DNA from: Candidatus Helarchaeota archaeon
GTDB taxonomy: Archaea; Asgardarchaeota; Lokiarchaeia; Helarchaeales; HEL-GB-A
DNA: 17,002 nt
Assembly (NCBI GenBank): GCA_016840125.1
Contig: JAEOSY010000503.1
Span: 1-17,002, forward strand
Reading direction: 5' to 3'
The position numbers were made by a program, and so were the translations under genes. The notes under the pieces were generated by a model. It was not told the origin of the DNA. It ran no database searches and was given only the letters and a program-made list of their open reading frames with translations. This document shows positions 1 to 7,667 of the stretch, one piece after another (within the stretch, counting starts at the first letter, position 1; every line of letters begins with the position of its first letter).

Positions 1-358
1 AGATCAAGCGCGGGTTTGGAGCAACATTCGGAAAATATTGAACCACCGGTTTTTCTTTCTTGAATTTAAACAATACCCCTACAGCCCGGGTTAACATCAA
101 ATCTACACCGTGCAATGATTTGGCTACGATGCTACCGTCAATCCCGATCACCTGCATCCCATGGAGATCGGCAGGGGCGACTTCGTAAATAAAGCGCGGT
201 TCAATAACATCCTCATAGAGCGTCTTGTCAGGAATTAATTCAAAATCCAGTTTTTCGCGAGCATTAAGAAGTATATTGCTTAGTTCGAATCGATTTTTCT
301 CCAATTGAATGATCTTCTCTGCGATTATCCGAATAAAACTATCAAATTCACTAAACAT
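1..358 (-). CDS. NurA-like nuclease, N-terminal part (runs off the window)
   Basis: The frame is open from an ATG at 358 to the window edge, giving 119 residues with no stop. Residues 68-96 contain the stretch GMQVIGIDGSIVAKS followed by GVDLMLTRAVGVLF. This matches the start of the NurA domain, where the Asp of the G-[IV]-D-G-S motif (D74 here) is a metal-binding residue and is followed by a strand ending in R-A-V-x-V. NurA is a 5'-3' DNA nuclease that works with the HerA translocase and Mre11-Rad50 in archaeal DNA end resection. Residues 1-60 are a charged, probably helical leader. The C-terminal catalytic residues and any herA neighbour lie outside the window. A diverged NurA-domain protein with another role cannot be excluded. 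Confidence 0.72.
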   Translation of the reverse strand, partial: MFSEFDSFIRIIAEKIIQLEKNRFELSNILLNAREKLDFELIPDKTLYEDVIEPRFIYEVAPADLHGMQVIGIDGSIVAKSLHGVDLMLTRAVGVLFKFKKEKPVVQYFPNVAPNPRLI

Positions 359-498
359 TGTCTCATTCCCAGCAAAAATCTCGGAGCACGAGGTCTAATA
401 AATAAAGTTAATTACTACATCATAAATCTTTATCAACAAAATATAATTTAAGGTCAAATTTGATGAACTTGTTCTTTATGAGAACCAAAATTGAAAGA

Positions 499-702
499 CT
501 AAGTCCGCCATAGAAAAATCATAGAAATTATTGCACAGCCTACAGCAATAAAGGTGAAAGTAATAAAGGTAACTGAATAAGGGTTAGTTAAATCCCACAT
601 GTCTGTAAAATTCGGATAAATTATGCTGGAAATCACGGCGAGAATAACTGCGATAAGAAGAAAAATAGCAAAAATTTTAAAATTCCTTTTATTATAATCC
701 AT
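499..702 (-). CDS. small two-helix membrane protein
   Basis: This 67-residue protein has a short basic N-terminus (MDYNKRNFK) and two hydrophobic segments at about residues 10-29 and 43-64. They are joined by a polar loop (YPNFTDMWDLTNPYS), and the protein ends in WRT. The pattern predicts a hairpin membrane protein with both ends in the cytoplasm. A GGTGA ribosome-binding site lies about 4 nt before the ATG. It sits 67 nt downstream of the radical SAM gene on the same strand, so the two could share a transcript. I recognise no family and propose no function. Confidence 0.6.
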   Translation of the reverse strand: MDYNKRNFKIFAIFLLIAVILAVISSIIYPNFTDMWDLTNPYSVTFITFTFIAVGCAIISMIFLWRT

Positions 703-769
703 TTTTCACCACAGCTGCTGTATTTTACTGGTAGATAATAGATTTAGAGTAAGATAAAATTTCCTGTTT

Positions 770-1687
770 TTAAGTAGGAACTGCCAGCATAATTCCGCCT
801 TTATGGAGGGTTTCTAGATCAAGGCGCATGGTCCAATACATATAGACTGGAACAATGCAGCCGCATGTACGGCAATCGACGGGTCCCATGACGCATGGCA
901 ATTTTCGGCTCATATCCGGATAGAAAGATTGTATTAAACCGGATTGAAATACACAATTTTTGATGTGTTTTTTCGTTCTGTAAAGGTCGACCATCCGGCG
1001 ACTGATTAAGATGAAATCCTCATATTCATCGATCGCATGGTAGAGGCTTTTTAGAGTATAATCCAACTGTTTACCATGCAGATATAATGAATCACTTGTC
1101 TGTCCTGTATAGAGCAAGAAGAAAATCCCTTTAACATTAGCCTTTTGACAGGCTTCTATGGTGGGGAAAATTTCCTTATAGTTGGTTGTGCTGAGAGACA
1201 TGGAAATGGAAATTCGCTTGTCATCCTGAATATTTTGAAGGATTTTCTGATAGCATTTTGCACCACGAATGCGGTTATGAGTCTCTTCCGTCCCATCTAT
1301 GGACACCCAAATCACACACTTTAGACGTTCCGAAATGGTTTTAATACCGTTGCTCGCGATTTGAATGGAATCAAAGGTATCATAGGCAGCTTCCACGACC
1401 GGCATTCGGAGAGTTGGCTCTCCTCCAGTTATGGAGGCATTTCCTATGCCCATCGAATAATGCTTCTTGAACACCCGCCGCCACTGCTCATCAGATAATT
1501 CCAATTCATCGTCTTTCCGATCCTTTACCCATGATTTTGCAAAATAGCAATGCTCACAATTCAGCTGACATCTGTAGGTAATATCATAATTTATCGCTGG
1601 CGGGATGTTATTCACTCTAAATTCGAAATATCGTTTAATAGTTCCCAAAAATCCTGCGGTCCTCCGCGCCAAATCTTGAATTTTCAT
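770..1687 (-). CDS. radical SAM enzyme with a C-terminal cysteine cluster
   Basis: This 305-residue protein carries the radical SAM signature C40-x3-C44-x2-C47 (CQLNCEHC), which holds the 4Fe-4S cluster that cleaves S-adenosylmethionine. The SAM-contacting GGEP motif is at 88-91, and VSIDGTEETHNRIRG (128-142) is typical of the family's barrel. The C-terminal part adds C245, C265, C272, C275 and C277. This cluster could hold an auxiliary Fe-S centre, as in SPASM/twitch-type enzymes, although the spacing does not match a subfamily I can name. Substrate unknown; peptide, cofactor and lipid modification are all possible. No partner gene for a peptide substrate is obvious, although the 67-residue protein lies just downstream. 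A TATA box lies 24-33 nt before the ATG and I see no ribosome-binding site, so the mRNA is probably leaderless. Confidence 0.88.
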   Translation of the reverse strand: MKIQDLARRTAGFLGTIKRYFEFRVNNIPPAINYDITYRCQLNCEHCYFAKSWVKDRKDDELELSDEQWRRVFKKHYSMGIGNASITGGEPTLRMPVVEAAYDTFDSIQIASNGIKTISERLKCVIWVSIDGTEETHNRIRGAKCYQKILQNIQDDKRISISMSLSTTNYKEIFPTIEACQKANVKGIFFLLYTGQTSDSLYLHGKQLDYTLKSLYHAIDEYEDFILISRRMVDLYRTKKHIKNCVFQSGLIQSFYPDMSRKLPCVMGPVDCRTCGCIVPVYMYWTMRLDLETLHKGGIMLAVPT

Positions 1688-1710
1688 TATCTTGTAACTA
1701 ATATTTTACC

Positions 1711-1720
1711 ATTATATAAC
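1711..1720 (-). promoter_or_regulatory. TATA box of the radical SAM gene
   Basis: On the minus strand the sequence reads GTTATATAAT, centred about 28 nt before the ATG at 1687. In archaea, transcription starts roughly 25 nt downstream of the TATA centre, so the start site would fall at or just before the ATG. This agrees with the absence of a Shine-Dalgarno sequence. Confidence 0.6.
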
Positions 1721-1801
1721 TTTTTTAGTCAAAATTTTGACCAAGCATAAACATACAAAACATAATCTCAAGCTTTTTGACTCTTCATTTTTTATTCGAA
1801 C

Positions 1802-1984
1802 GTGGATGGGGAAAGTAAAAAAAAGTCTGACAGTTTTAAGGATAAAGAAAGAAAGGCGTACCCATGGAACTCTGGATTAGACAAGAGATCCAGGAGTGTT
1901 TTATTGAAAATAGAATGGGCGGATATTGCATTTTTGTTAATTATCCTTTTGTTTCTCTTAATGATTGTTGGATTCTTCGTGTAG
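1802..1984 (+). CDS. possible tail-anchored small protein
   Basis: A GTG-started frame encodes 60 residues. The first 38 are highly charged and Lys/Ser-rich, and the last 20 or so (IAFLLIILLFLLMIVGFFV) form one hydrophobic segment ending at the C-terminus, which is the layout of a tail-anchored membrane protein. An in-frame TGA at 1778-1780 limits the start to GTG at 1802 or a rarer codon such as ATT at 1787. There is no clear ribosome-binding site. It lies between the divergent radical SAM gene and the convergent pyrG. The composition looks protein-like, but there is no family match to confirm that it is expressed. Confidence 0.42.
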   Translation: MDGESKKKSDSFKDKERKAYPWNSGLDKRSRSVLLKIEWADIAFLLIILLFLLMIVGFFV

Positions 1985-2019
1985 CTTTAATCCAATAGAT
2001 TTCAAGCGGGCTAATTTAA

Positions 2020-3693
2020 TTAGATAGCTTCGCGGTTCTGTCGATTTCTGTACTCCAACGCCTTCTGGATGAAGGCACAATATATTGGACTGGGCTTAGT
2101 TGGGTGTGACTTATATTCAGGATGGAACTGGGTACCGACGATCCAATGCTCATCCTTGCTAAACTCGATGGTATTTATTATACGTCCGGTTTTATCTTGA
2201 CCTGAAATAATTAAGCCCTTTTTCTCTGCTTGTTCAGCAAATTCGGGAATGATATGATACCGATGTCTAAATCGCTCAACGATCTCATCTGCTTCATAGG
2301 CCTCATACAGCAAGGAATTGGGTTTCACTTTAACGACATGCCCACCGAGACGCATGGTTCCCCCCTTCTCCTGAATCGCTTTTTGCTCAGGGAGTAAATC
2401 CACTACAGGGTAGGGGGTTTCCGCATCGACTTCAGTAGTATTAGCCTTTTCGAGTCCTAACATGTCCCTGCAGAACGCTATGAAAAACAATTGCGCTCCA
2501 AAGCAAATACCTAAATAAGGAACTTTGTTTTCGAGTGCGTAACTTGCGGACATGATCATTCCCTCTACGCCTCGCATTCCAAAACCTGGTGTGAGCAAAA
2601 TCCCATCAAAATCATTTAGTACCAGAGGGATTTTTTCCGGATTTTTCTCAAACTCTTCCGTATCTAACCAACTGATATTCACTTTTGCTCCGCAATTCAT
2701 CGAGGCGTGTTTCAAACTCTCATTAATACTCACATAACTATCCATGATATCAATGTATTTCCCGGGCAATGCAATATTTACGATTTCAAGTGGGTTCTTG
2801 AACCGGTCGATCAGATCTTGCCAATCTTGAAAGTGGGCATCACGCACATTCATATGCAGACGGTTGATTAAGAAGTCTCCTAGCCCTTGTTTCTCATATA
2901 AAATTGGTAATTCGTAAATCACGGGGATATCATGGCTTGAAATAACGGCTTTGTCAGGGATATTACTATAGAGACTAATCTTTTTCCGTACATTTTCAGG
3001 GAGCGGCTGGCTAGATCGGCAGATTATAATATTTGGTTGGAGCCCAGCAGCCTGAAGTGCTTTAACGCTATGCTGGGTTGGTTTGCTCTTGAATTCCCCA
3101 ACGGTATCTAAAAACGGCACTAAGGTTACATGAACAGAGATAGTATTTTCCTCAGGTTCCTCCAAGCGAAATTGCCTGATAGCTTCCAAAAAGGGCATCG
3201 CTTCAATATCGCCAACGGTTCCCCCAATCTCCGTGATTAAGATATCGGGATTTTCGCGCCGTTCTACTTCCCTTATGCGCCGCTTAATTTCATTTGTTAT
3301 GTGAGGGATGATTTGGATCGTTTTTCCTAAGTAATGAATCCCTTCGCGCTCGCGGAGGAGGACTGTAAGATAGACCTGCCCACTTGTGATATTTGAGGAG
3401 GGATGTATATTTTGGTTTAAGAATCGCTCATAGGTGCCGAAATCCTGGTCGATCTCAGAGATGTGGTATACCTGCCCTTTGACCGGTTCAAAGTCCCAGA
3501 CTTCCTCGCAGATAAAGACTTCACCATGCTCTACAGGATTCAATGTACCGGGGTCGATGTTTAAATAGGGATCAATCTTGATCATGGCTACTCTAAAATT
3601 CCGAAATTGAAACAATTTCCCAATCGAGGCGGAGGTGACCCCTTTTCCGATTCCGGACATTACACCTCCAGTTACGAACACAAATTTTGTCAT
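2020..3693 (-). CDS. pyrG: CTP synthase (glutamine-hydrolysing)
   Basis: CTP synthase converts UTP to CTP using ATP and ammonia from glutamine, the last step of pyrimidine nucleotide synthesis. The synthetase domain (about 1-285) has the P-loop-like [10 protein letters not shown] (9-18, with K17) and the Mg-binding acids D84 and E155 ([10 protein letters not shown]). It also has [27 protein letters not shown] and the UTP-site region [13 protein letters not shown]. The class I glutamine amidotransferase domain (about 300-550) has the nucleophile C397 in GICFGAQ, the oxyanion-hole region [10 protein letters not shown], and H524/E526 in FHPEY, so the triad is complete. The protein has 557 residues; most family members have about 530-550. 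The extra length is mainly an insertion of about 13 residues (about 64-78) in the segment after HGEVF, just before the Mg-binding DQDFG. It is monocistronic, with an AGGT ribosome-binding site 9 nt before the ATG. Confidence 0.97.
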   Translation of the reverse strand: MTKFVFVTGGVMSGIGKGVTSASIGKLFQFRNFRVAMIKIDPYLNIDPGTLNPVEHGEVFICEEVWDFEPVKGQVYHISEIDQDFGTYERFLNQNIHPSSNITSGQVYLTVLLREREGIHYLGKTIQIIPHITNEIKRRIREVERRENPDILITEIGGTVGDIEAMPFLEAIRQFRLEEPEENTISVHVTLVPFLDTVGEFKSKPTQHSVKALQAAGLQPNIIICRSSQPLPENVRKKISLYSNIPDKAVISSHDIPVIYELPILYEKQGLGDFLINRLHMNVRDAHFQDWQDLIDRFKNPLEIVNIALPGKYIDIMDSYVSINESLKHASMNCGAKVNISWLDTEEFEKNPEKIPLVLNDFDGILLTPGFGMRGVEGMIMSASYALENKVPYLGICFGAQLFFIAFCRDMLGLEKANTTEVDAETPYPVVDLLPEQKAIQEKGGTMRLGGHVVKVKPNSLLYEAYEADEIVERFRHRYHIIPEFAEQAEKKGLIISGQDKTGRIINTIEFSKDEHWIVGTQFHPEYKSHPTKPSPIYCAFIQKALEYRNRQNREAI

Positions 3694-4095
3694 TTTTCAA
3701 TTACCTAATGCCTAATCAGTCCAACCATTTAAAGGATTGAAAATATCGTTCCGTACTGTGAGGCATCAATAACCTATTAATTTCAAATCCCCATATAAAG
3801 ACTTGTTGAAATTTTAAAAATAATTATTCTTTCTTCTGTTTTATTTGTCTTTTCTCAAATTGTCGGGGTTGGTCATGCTCAACCAGCTCTTGAATAATAT
3901 ATAATATTAGATAATATGCTTTATAATCTTAGTGATGAACTCTCGTCGTGTTCTAGCCTTCCGAATATGCTAGAGGAAGCGACTTAAATTTTTGGTAGGA
4001 TAATATACTCTATATATCCAGTTTTGAGTTGGGTTAATAGAAAATCTTTTATATCTTAGGGAAGAATTTCAAAAAAACGAAAAGGGGAAATCTCA
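3694..4095. other. intergenic region between pyrG and the zinc-ribbon membrane protein
   Basis: These 402 nt hold the promoters of two divergent genes. Towards pyrG the minus strand has a TATA-like CCTTTAAATGG at about 3726-3736. Towards the plus-strand gene there is TTTTATAT at 4047-4054 and an AGGGG ribosome-binding site at 4083-4087. A small 5-bp hairpin (GGTTG at 3867-3871 with CAACC at 3880-3884) and an AT-rich block at 3893-3930 are the only other visible structures. I find no convincing reading frame. Confidence 0.5.
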
Positions 4096-5343
4096 ATGAA
4101 AAAACGGAAAGTTTCGTTATATTGTGAGACTTGTAATAAAGAATATTCATTAATAGAAAATATAACTGCCGAGTTTCAATATAAGTGTCCGTCTTGTAAA
4201 AACTTATTAAGTAAGACAATTTTAGACGCATACATTCAGAGCCCAACTGAACCGATGCCAACGAAAGAATTTCTCCTTGACAAGATTCATCTACCCTATA
4301 CCTTAACGGCTTTTATCGTCATGCTCGGGTATTTAGGAATTTTGTTAATAGGATATGGATTAAGTCCAGGAGGTGTTCCAAATTTCTTTATAAATACTCA
4401 AGAATTTATTGATTATTGGAACTCAGTTGGAGGACCTTCAGCCTTCCTGCTCCCTGCTGGGACACCTACTACCTTCTACGTTAATTTAATTGAGGTTTTT
4501 ATAGGGTTAGTTTTGTTTCGCCGAATTTATAGACTTGTCCAAGAAGCGAAGATTGATGTTTCATCAAAAATCTTAGATAAAAAAGAAGAAAATCTTGAAA
4601 ATATCGATAAATGGCTCCATCGCGGATTTGATGGGTTTGGATTATATATTCCAATTGTCATTGGAGGTATTATCAGTCTAACTCAAATATTTCTCATGCC
4701 TCAATCCCTTATTACTGATTATCCTATATATGATATAATTTCAAACGTGTTCATAAATGGGGTTGGTTATTTTATCATCATTCATGGAGTTTTTATTTCT
4801 ATCACCATTGCGATTATAATTAGAAATATTTCTTCATGGGAGCTTGATTATTCAGTTTTAGATCCAGATCGAGTTGGCGGTTTAAAATTTCTTGGTAAAT
4901 TGTCCTTATCAAATATCTTTATATACACATTTATGGTTTCATGGCAGTTCTATACTATGTTTTACTTCAGTTTCTTTACTGAAATTCCTTTATTTAATAT
5001 AATATTAGCAATATTTCTAATTTTCCTTTCGATGTTAGGTATCCTTTGGCTTTCGCTTCGTAATGTTCATGAAAAATGTATGACAATCAAAGAGAAAGAG
5101 CTCCAAATAATTAATCACCTTTTCAAAGCACGCTATAATAAATTTAAAAAGGTGCTTCAGGATAATAAAATTCCAGATCAAGATTCGATCAATATTATGA
5201 ATTCCTTAAGTTTCCTTAATGATCAGCTAGAACAAATGCGTGATTGGCCTTGGGACACGAAAATTTTTGCAAAATTAATAACACTATTTCTTATTCCGGT
5301 GATTCTCATTGTTGTTGAATACTCAATCGCTAACTTCCTTTAA
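4096..5343 (+). CDS. multi-pass membrane protein with an N-terminal zinc ribbon
   Basis: This 415-residue protein begins with a probable zinc ribbon, C10-x2-C13 and C31-x2-C34 (CETC...CPSC). About seven hydrophobic segments follow, at roughly 67-88, 127-147, 182-203, 219-243, 268-292, 298-322 and 393-413. A charged helical region (323-385) lies before the last segment and is probably cytoplasmic. The segment DPDRVGGLKFLG (256-267) resembles a D-R-x-G-G-L motif I have seen in uncharacterised bacterial and archaeal membrane proteins, but I cannot tie it to a function. A ribosome-binding site AGGGG lies 8 nt before the ATG, with a TATA-like box about 45 nt upstream. It stands alone: upstream is the divergent pyrG, and downstream is a T-run and a gene-free stretch. 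Function unknown. Confidence 0.85.
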   Translation: MKKRKVSLYCETCNKEYSLIENITAEFQYKCPSCKNLLSKTILDAYIQSPTEPMPTKEFLLDKIHLPYTLTAFIVMLGYLGILLIGYGLSPGGVPNFFINTQEFIDYWNSVGGPSAFLLPAGTPTTFYVNLIEVFIGLVLFRRIYRLVQEAKIDVSSKILDKKEENLENIDKWLHRGFDGFGLYIPIVIGGIISLTQIFLMPQSLITDYPIYDIISNVFINGVGYFIIIHGVFISITIAIIIRNISSWELDYSVLDPDRVGGLKFLGKLSLSNIFIYTFMVSWQFYTMFYFSFFTEIPLFNIILAIFLIFLSMLGILWLSLRNVHEKCMTIKEKELQIINHLFKARYNKFKKVLQDNKIPDQDSINIMNSLSFLNDQLEQMRDWPWDTKIFAKLITLFLIPVILIVVEYSIANFL

Positions 5344-5360
5344 TTTTCAGTAAAGAGCAG

Positions 5361-5367
5361 TTTTTTT
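5361..5367 (+). terminator. poly-T transcript end after the membrane protein gene
   Basis: A run of seven T residues begins 18 nt after the stop codon. Archaeal RNA polymerase terminates on U-rich stretches without needing a hairpin, so this is a reasonable end for the 4096-5343 transcript. Confidence 0.4.
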
Positions 5368-5514
5368 ACTTCCAATGTTTTCTTTCATGTTCAATCATAA
5401 AAATCTGGAGGATTATATATCTTCTAATTAACTCTCACATTCTAATGTAACAGAAAAGTAGAAGAACAAAGTTGTATAATAACGTTAACTAAATTTCGTT
5501 TTGAAAGTCCAAAC

Positions 5515-5534
5515 TCTACTCACTTTTGAGTAGA
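5515..5534. repeat. perfect 7-bp hairpin followed by a T-run
   Basis: TCTACTC (5515-5521) and GAGTAGA (5528-5534) are perfectly complementary around a 6-nt loop, and a T6 run follows at 5555-5560. It could be a transcript end or an operator. It lies 50 nt before the structured element at 5584-5698. A similar ACTTTTGAGT-GATGTT sequence occurs without the hairpin near 10194-10210. Confidence 0.4.
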
Positions 5535-5583
5535 TGTTGTAATATTTTTTCTAAAGTTCAGATAAAATAAAGGGGTTACTTCC

Positions 5584-5698
5584 ACGAAATGGAAGTTTAG
5601 TGAATGCATTCAAAAATGTGAAAAGGGGGAGGGGAGGAGGGAATAACAAAATGAAAAACAAAAGTAGATTGAATGCATCTTTCACTCTTCCACTTCAT
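5584..5698 (+). ncRNA. structured element, copy A: purine-rich loop on a three-helix stem
   Basis: The centre (5618-5646) is a 29-nt purine-rich block, starting GTGAAAAGGGGG and ending GGAGGGAATAA, that is identical to 9622-9650. The flanks fold back on each other. Helix 3 is ATGCATTCAA (5604-5613) with TTGAATGCAT (5669-5678). Helix 2 is GTGA (5600-5603) with TCAC (5682-5685). Helix 1 is GGAAG (5591-5595) with CTTCC (5687-5691), with weaker outer pairs to 5584/5698. There is a TTTA bulge on the 5' side between helices 1 and 2, and a CTT bulge on the 3' side between helices 2 and 3. Copy B has the same layout with different paired bases. An AT-rich, weakly TATA-like sequence lies at about 5563-5572. 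The element sits in a 607-nt gene-free gap; I see nothing definite in 5699-5950. Confidence 0.65.
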
Positions 5699-5950
5699 GA
5701 TTCTTGGCACTACTATTTTCCCTCGATACGCGATTACCTGTAATATTTTTTATCTATTTTTGGTCTAACAAAAGTTAGATGGAGATGATTTAAAAAGCTT
5801 TTTCTAATTATTGCCTTTTCATCTGGAAAAAAGAAAAGTTTCTATAAGACCTATCTCTTTTTTTATTGAAGATATTTTCAATCTGAAAAAAAGTGTTAGA
5901 GAAATGAGAGATTTTCATTTTGAAAATTGAATAATGATAGTTGAGTTTTT

Positions 5951-7651
5951 ATGGAGATAGACGAAATCGATCGGCAAATTCTACAGGTGTTAGATGAAGA
6001 TCCCCGGAAAAAAGTGAAGGAGATTTCAAAAGTTGTAGGTTTAACACCGCAGGCGGTGGGGCTTCGGATAAAAAGACTCTTGAAGGATGGAGTTATTGGT
6101 GGAATTAAGATTTTAGCACCATTTCCCCAACCACTCAAACCCACCAAAAAAGTAGAGCGTTTTAAAACAAATATTTCGGGATTTGATAATTATATTGGGG
6201 GTGGGTTCCCGAATCCCTCTACAATTCTACTATCAGGAGAGTCGGGTGCAGGAACTACAGTATTTTGTTTGAAATTGCTATGGACTGCGCTGAATGAAGG
6301 GCTTAGATGTGCTTACTTCTCAATTGAACGTCCAAGCGCGCATGTTAAACAGCAGATGAAAAGCTTTGGCTGGGATCCGAGTCAGAGTGAGGATATTAAA
6401 TTCATTGATGTTTATGATGAGATTAATAAACACACTAGAGAATTTGAGACAATCTCTCATTTGGATGTTCTACAGATATACCGAATTATGATTGAAAAAC
6501 AGAAGCGGTTCATGCCCGATGTTGATATATTGTTTTTTGATAACTTGACGGAATTGATCAAGTTAGCGAAGGGTACCCCCATCGAAATCGAGTTGGTTAA
6601 TCAATTGGGTACTAATATTATGAAACATAAAAGGGACCGAATTTATTTTTATGTAATTAAACCCCATTTCATTACTCGAGATGCGCTCCTAACCCTGAAA
6701 TCTTGCTCAGATTGCGTCATTCAATTTCGTCATGAGATAAAGAATCAACAGATCCAAAGGTACATGTTGATTGAAAAAATGCTTTATACGGAACATATTT
6801 TGTCGGAAATTCAATTTCACATAAATCACAATGGAATTATTCTGAATGACTACATGCTACAACATAAAGCGAATTTAGATCCTGTTGCATCTAAAAATGT
6901 AGCTCTATTTCAGATAAAAGAGTTGGACTACTTAACTCATGGCCTCGGCTACGGAACTACCTGGCTTTTTGAAATTGACAGCTTATTCCCCTTCAGTGAT
7001 CTCATAAAATTATACACCCTCTTTTTCAGCGATGGACTTGAACGTGAAAAAAACTGCCGGTTCGCAGTTCCCAACTTTTCACTGAGCGCTCTCACCAGGA
7101 TTTTTACACAGACAATTGTTTCCAGTAAAATATTACGTAAAAGAGAAACGGAACTCATCGATTTAATTTTTTCAGGACAACTCGCATTATATGATTTCTT
7201 TCAGAGGACTCAAATACCCGAGGTAGGTTTAGATCCAAAGTATTTTGAGCCAGCAATCTGGTCTCACAACCCTGAAAAGAATTTGGCAAAATTAGGAACG
7301 TTATTTACTACTCCAAAAGAGAAAAACACATATTTTGGAATTATTCTGTCGGATTTAATGGACATTCGGCTTAAAGAGAAAGAAATAACGTGGTTTTATG
7401 AATACCTTCTAAAAATGAATCAAAAGGCAGGACATGTATTATTAGCAACCATTAATCCTGCGCTCCATACATCTAAATTCATTAATAAGTTAGAATACAT
7501 CTCAGATGGGATCATTAAACTCTGGGTCGATTCTGAAGGGATTTACGAGCAGGAAAAATATCTCCAAATCACGAAAACACCCCAGGGTAAACCCAGTGTG
7601 CCCCATCACCTCATCGTTAATGAGATACCACCTTATTTTCAGGTAATCTAA
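5951..7651 (+). CDS. HTH-RAD55/KaiC-like ATPase with degenerate Walker A
   Basis: This 566-residue protein starts with an Lrp/AsnC-type helix-turn-helix (about 3-50: IDEIDRQILQVLDEDPRKKV, then LTPQAVGLRIKRLLKDGVI). A RecA-fold KaiC/RAD55-like domain follows (about 70-300), opening with SGFDNYIGGGFP as in KaiC-type domains. The Walker A position reads GESGAGTT (96-103): the invariant Lys is Thr (T102). Walker B is VDILFFD (191-197). The domain ends in the KaiC-like YMLIEKMLYTEHILSEIQFHI. A second, more eroded copy starts near LDYLTHGLGYGTTWLFEID (325-343) and has no Walker A at all. Archaeal KaiC-like proteins act in signalling and regulation, for example of motility or transcription. The HTH suggests DNA binding here, and loss of the Lys suggests nucleotide sensing or scaffolding rather than hydrolysis. 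No clear ribosome-binding site precedes the ATG. Confidence 0.8.
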   Translation: MEIDEIDRQILQVLDEDPRKKVKEISKVVGLTPQAVGLRIKRLLKDGVIGGIKILAPFPQPLKPTKKVERFKTNISGFDNYIGGGFPNPSTILLSGESGAGTTVFCLKLLWTALNEGLRCAYFSIERPSAHVKQQMKSFGWDPSQSEDIKFIDVYDEINKHTREFETISHLDVLQIYRIMIEKQKRFMPDVDILFFDNLTELIKLAKGTPIEIELVNQLGTNIMKHKRDRIYFYVIKPHFITRDALLTLKSCSDCVIQFRHEIKNQQIQRYMLIEKMLYTEHILSEIQFHINHNGIILNDYMLQHKANLDPVASKNVALFQIKELDYLTHGLGYGTTWLFEIDSLFPFSDLIKLYTLFFSDGLEREKNCRFAVPNFSLSALTRIFTQTIVSSKILRKRETELIDLIFSGQLALYDFFQRTQIPEVGLDPKYFEPAIWSHNPEKNLAKLGTLFTTPKEKNTYFGIILSDLMDIRLKEKEITWFYEYLLKMNQKAGHVLLATINPALHTSKFINKLEYISDGIIKLWVDSEGIYEQEKYLQITKTPQGKPSVPHHLIVNEIPPYFQVI

Positions 7652-7667
7652 AAAAAGGAAGAATTTA

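Noticed and set aside
5521..5540. Similarity between ACTTTTGAGTAGATGTT (5522-5538) and a near-copy at about 10194-10209
   Set aside because: A 16-17 nt match with one gap in AT-rich non-coding DNA may be chance, and the hairpin at the first site is not kept at the second.
5651..5743. 30-codon frame in element copy A, with AGGAGGG 9 nt before the ATG
   Set aside because: Copy B has no matching ATG at the aligned position and its frame is broken, while the RNA pairing is kept. The block looks structural, not a ribosome-binding site for a peptide.
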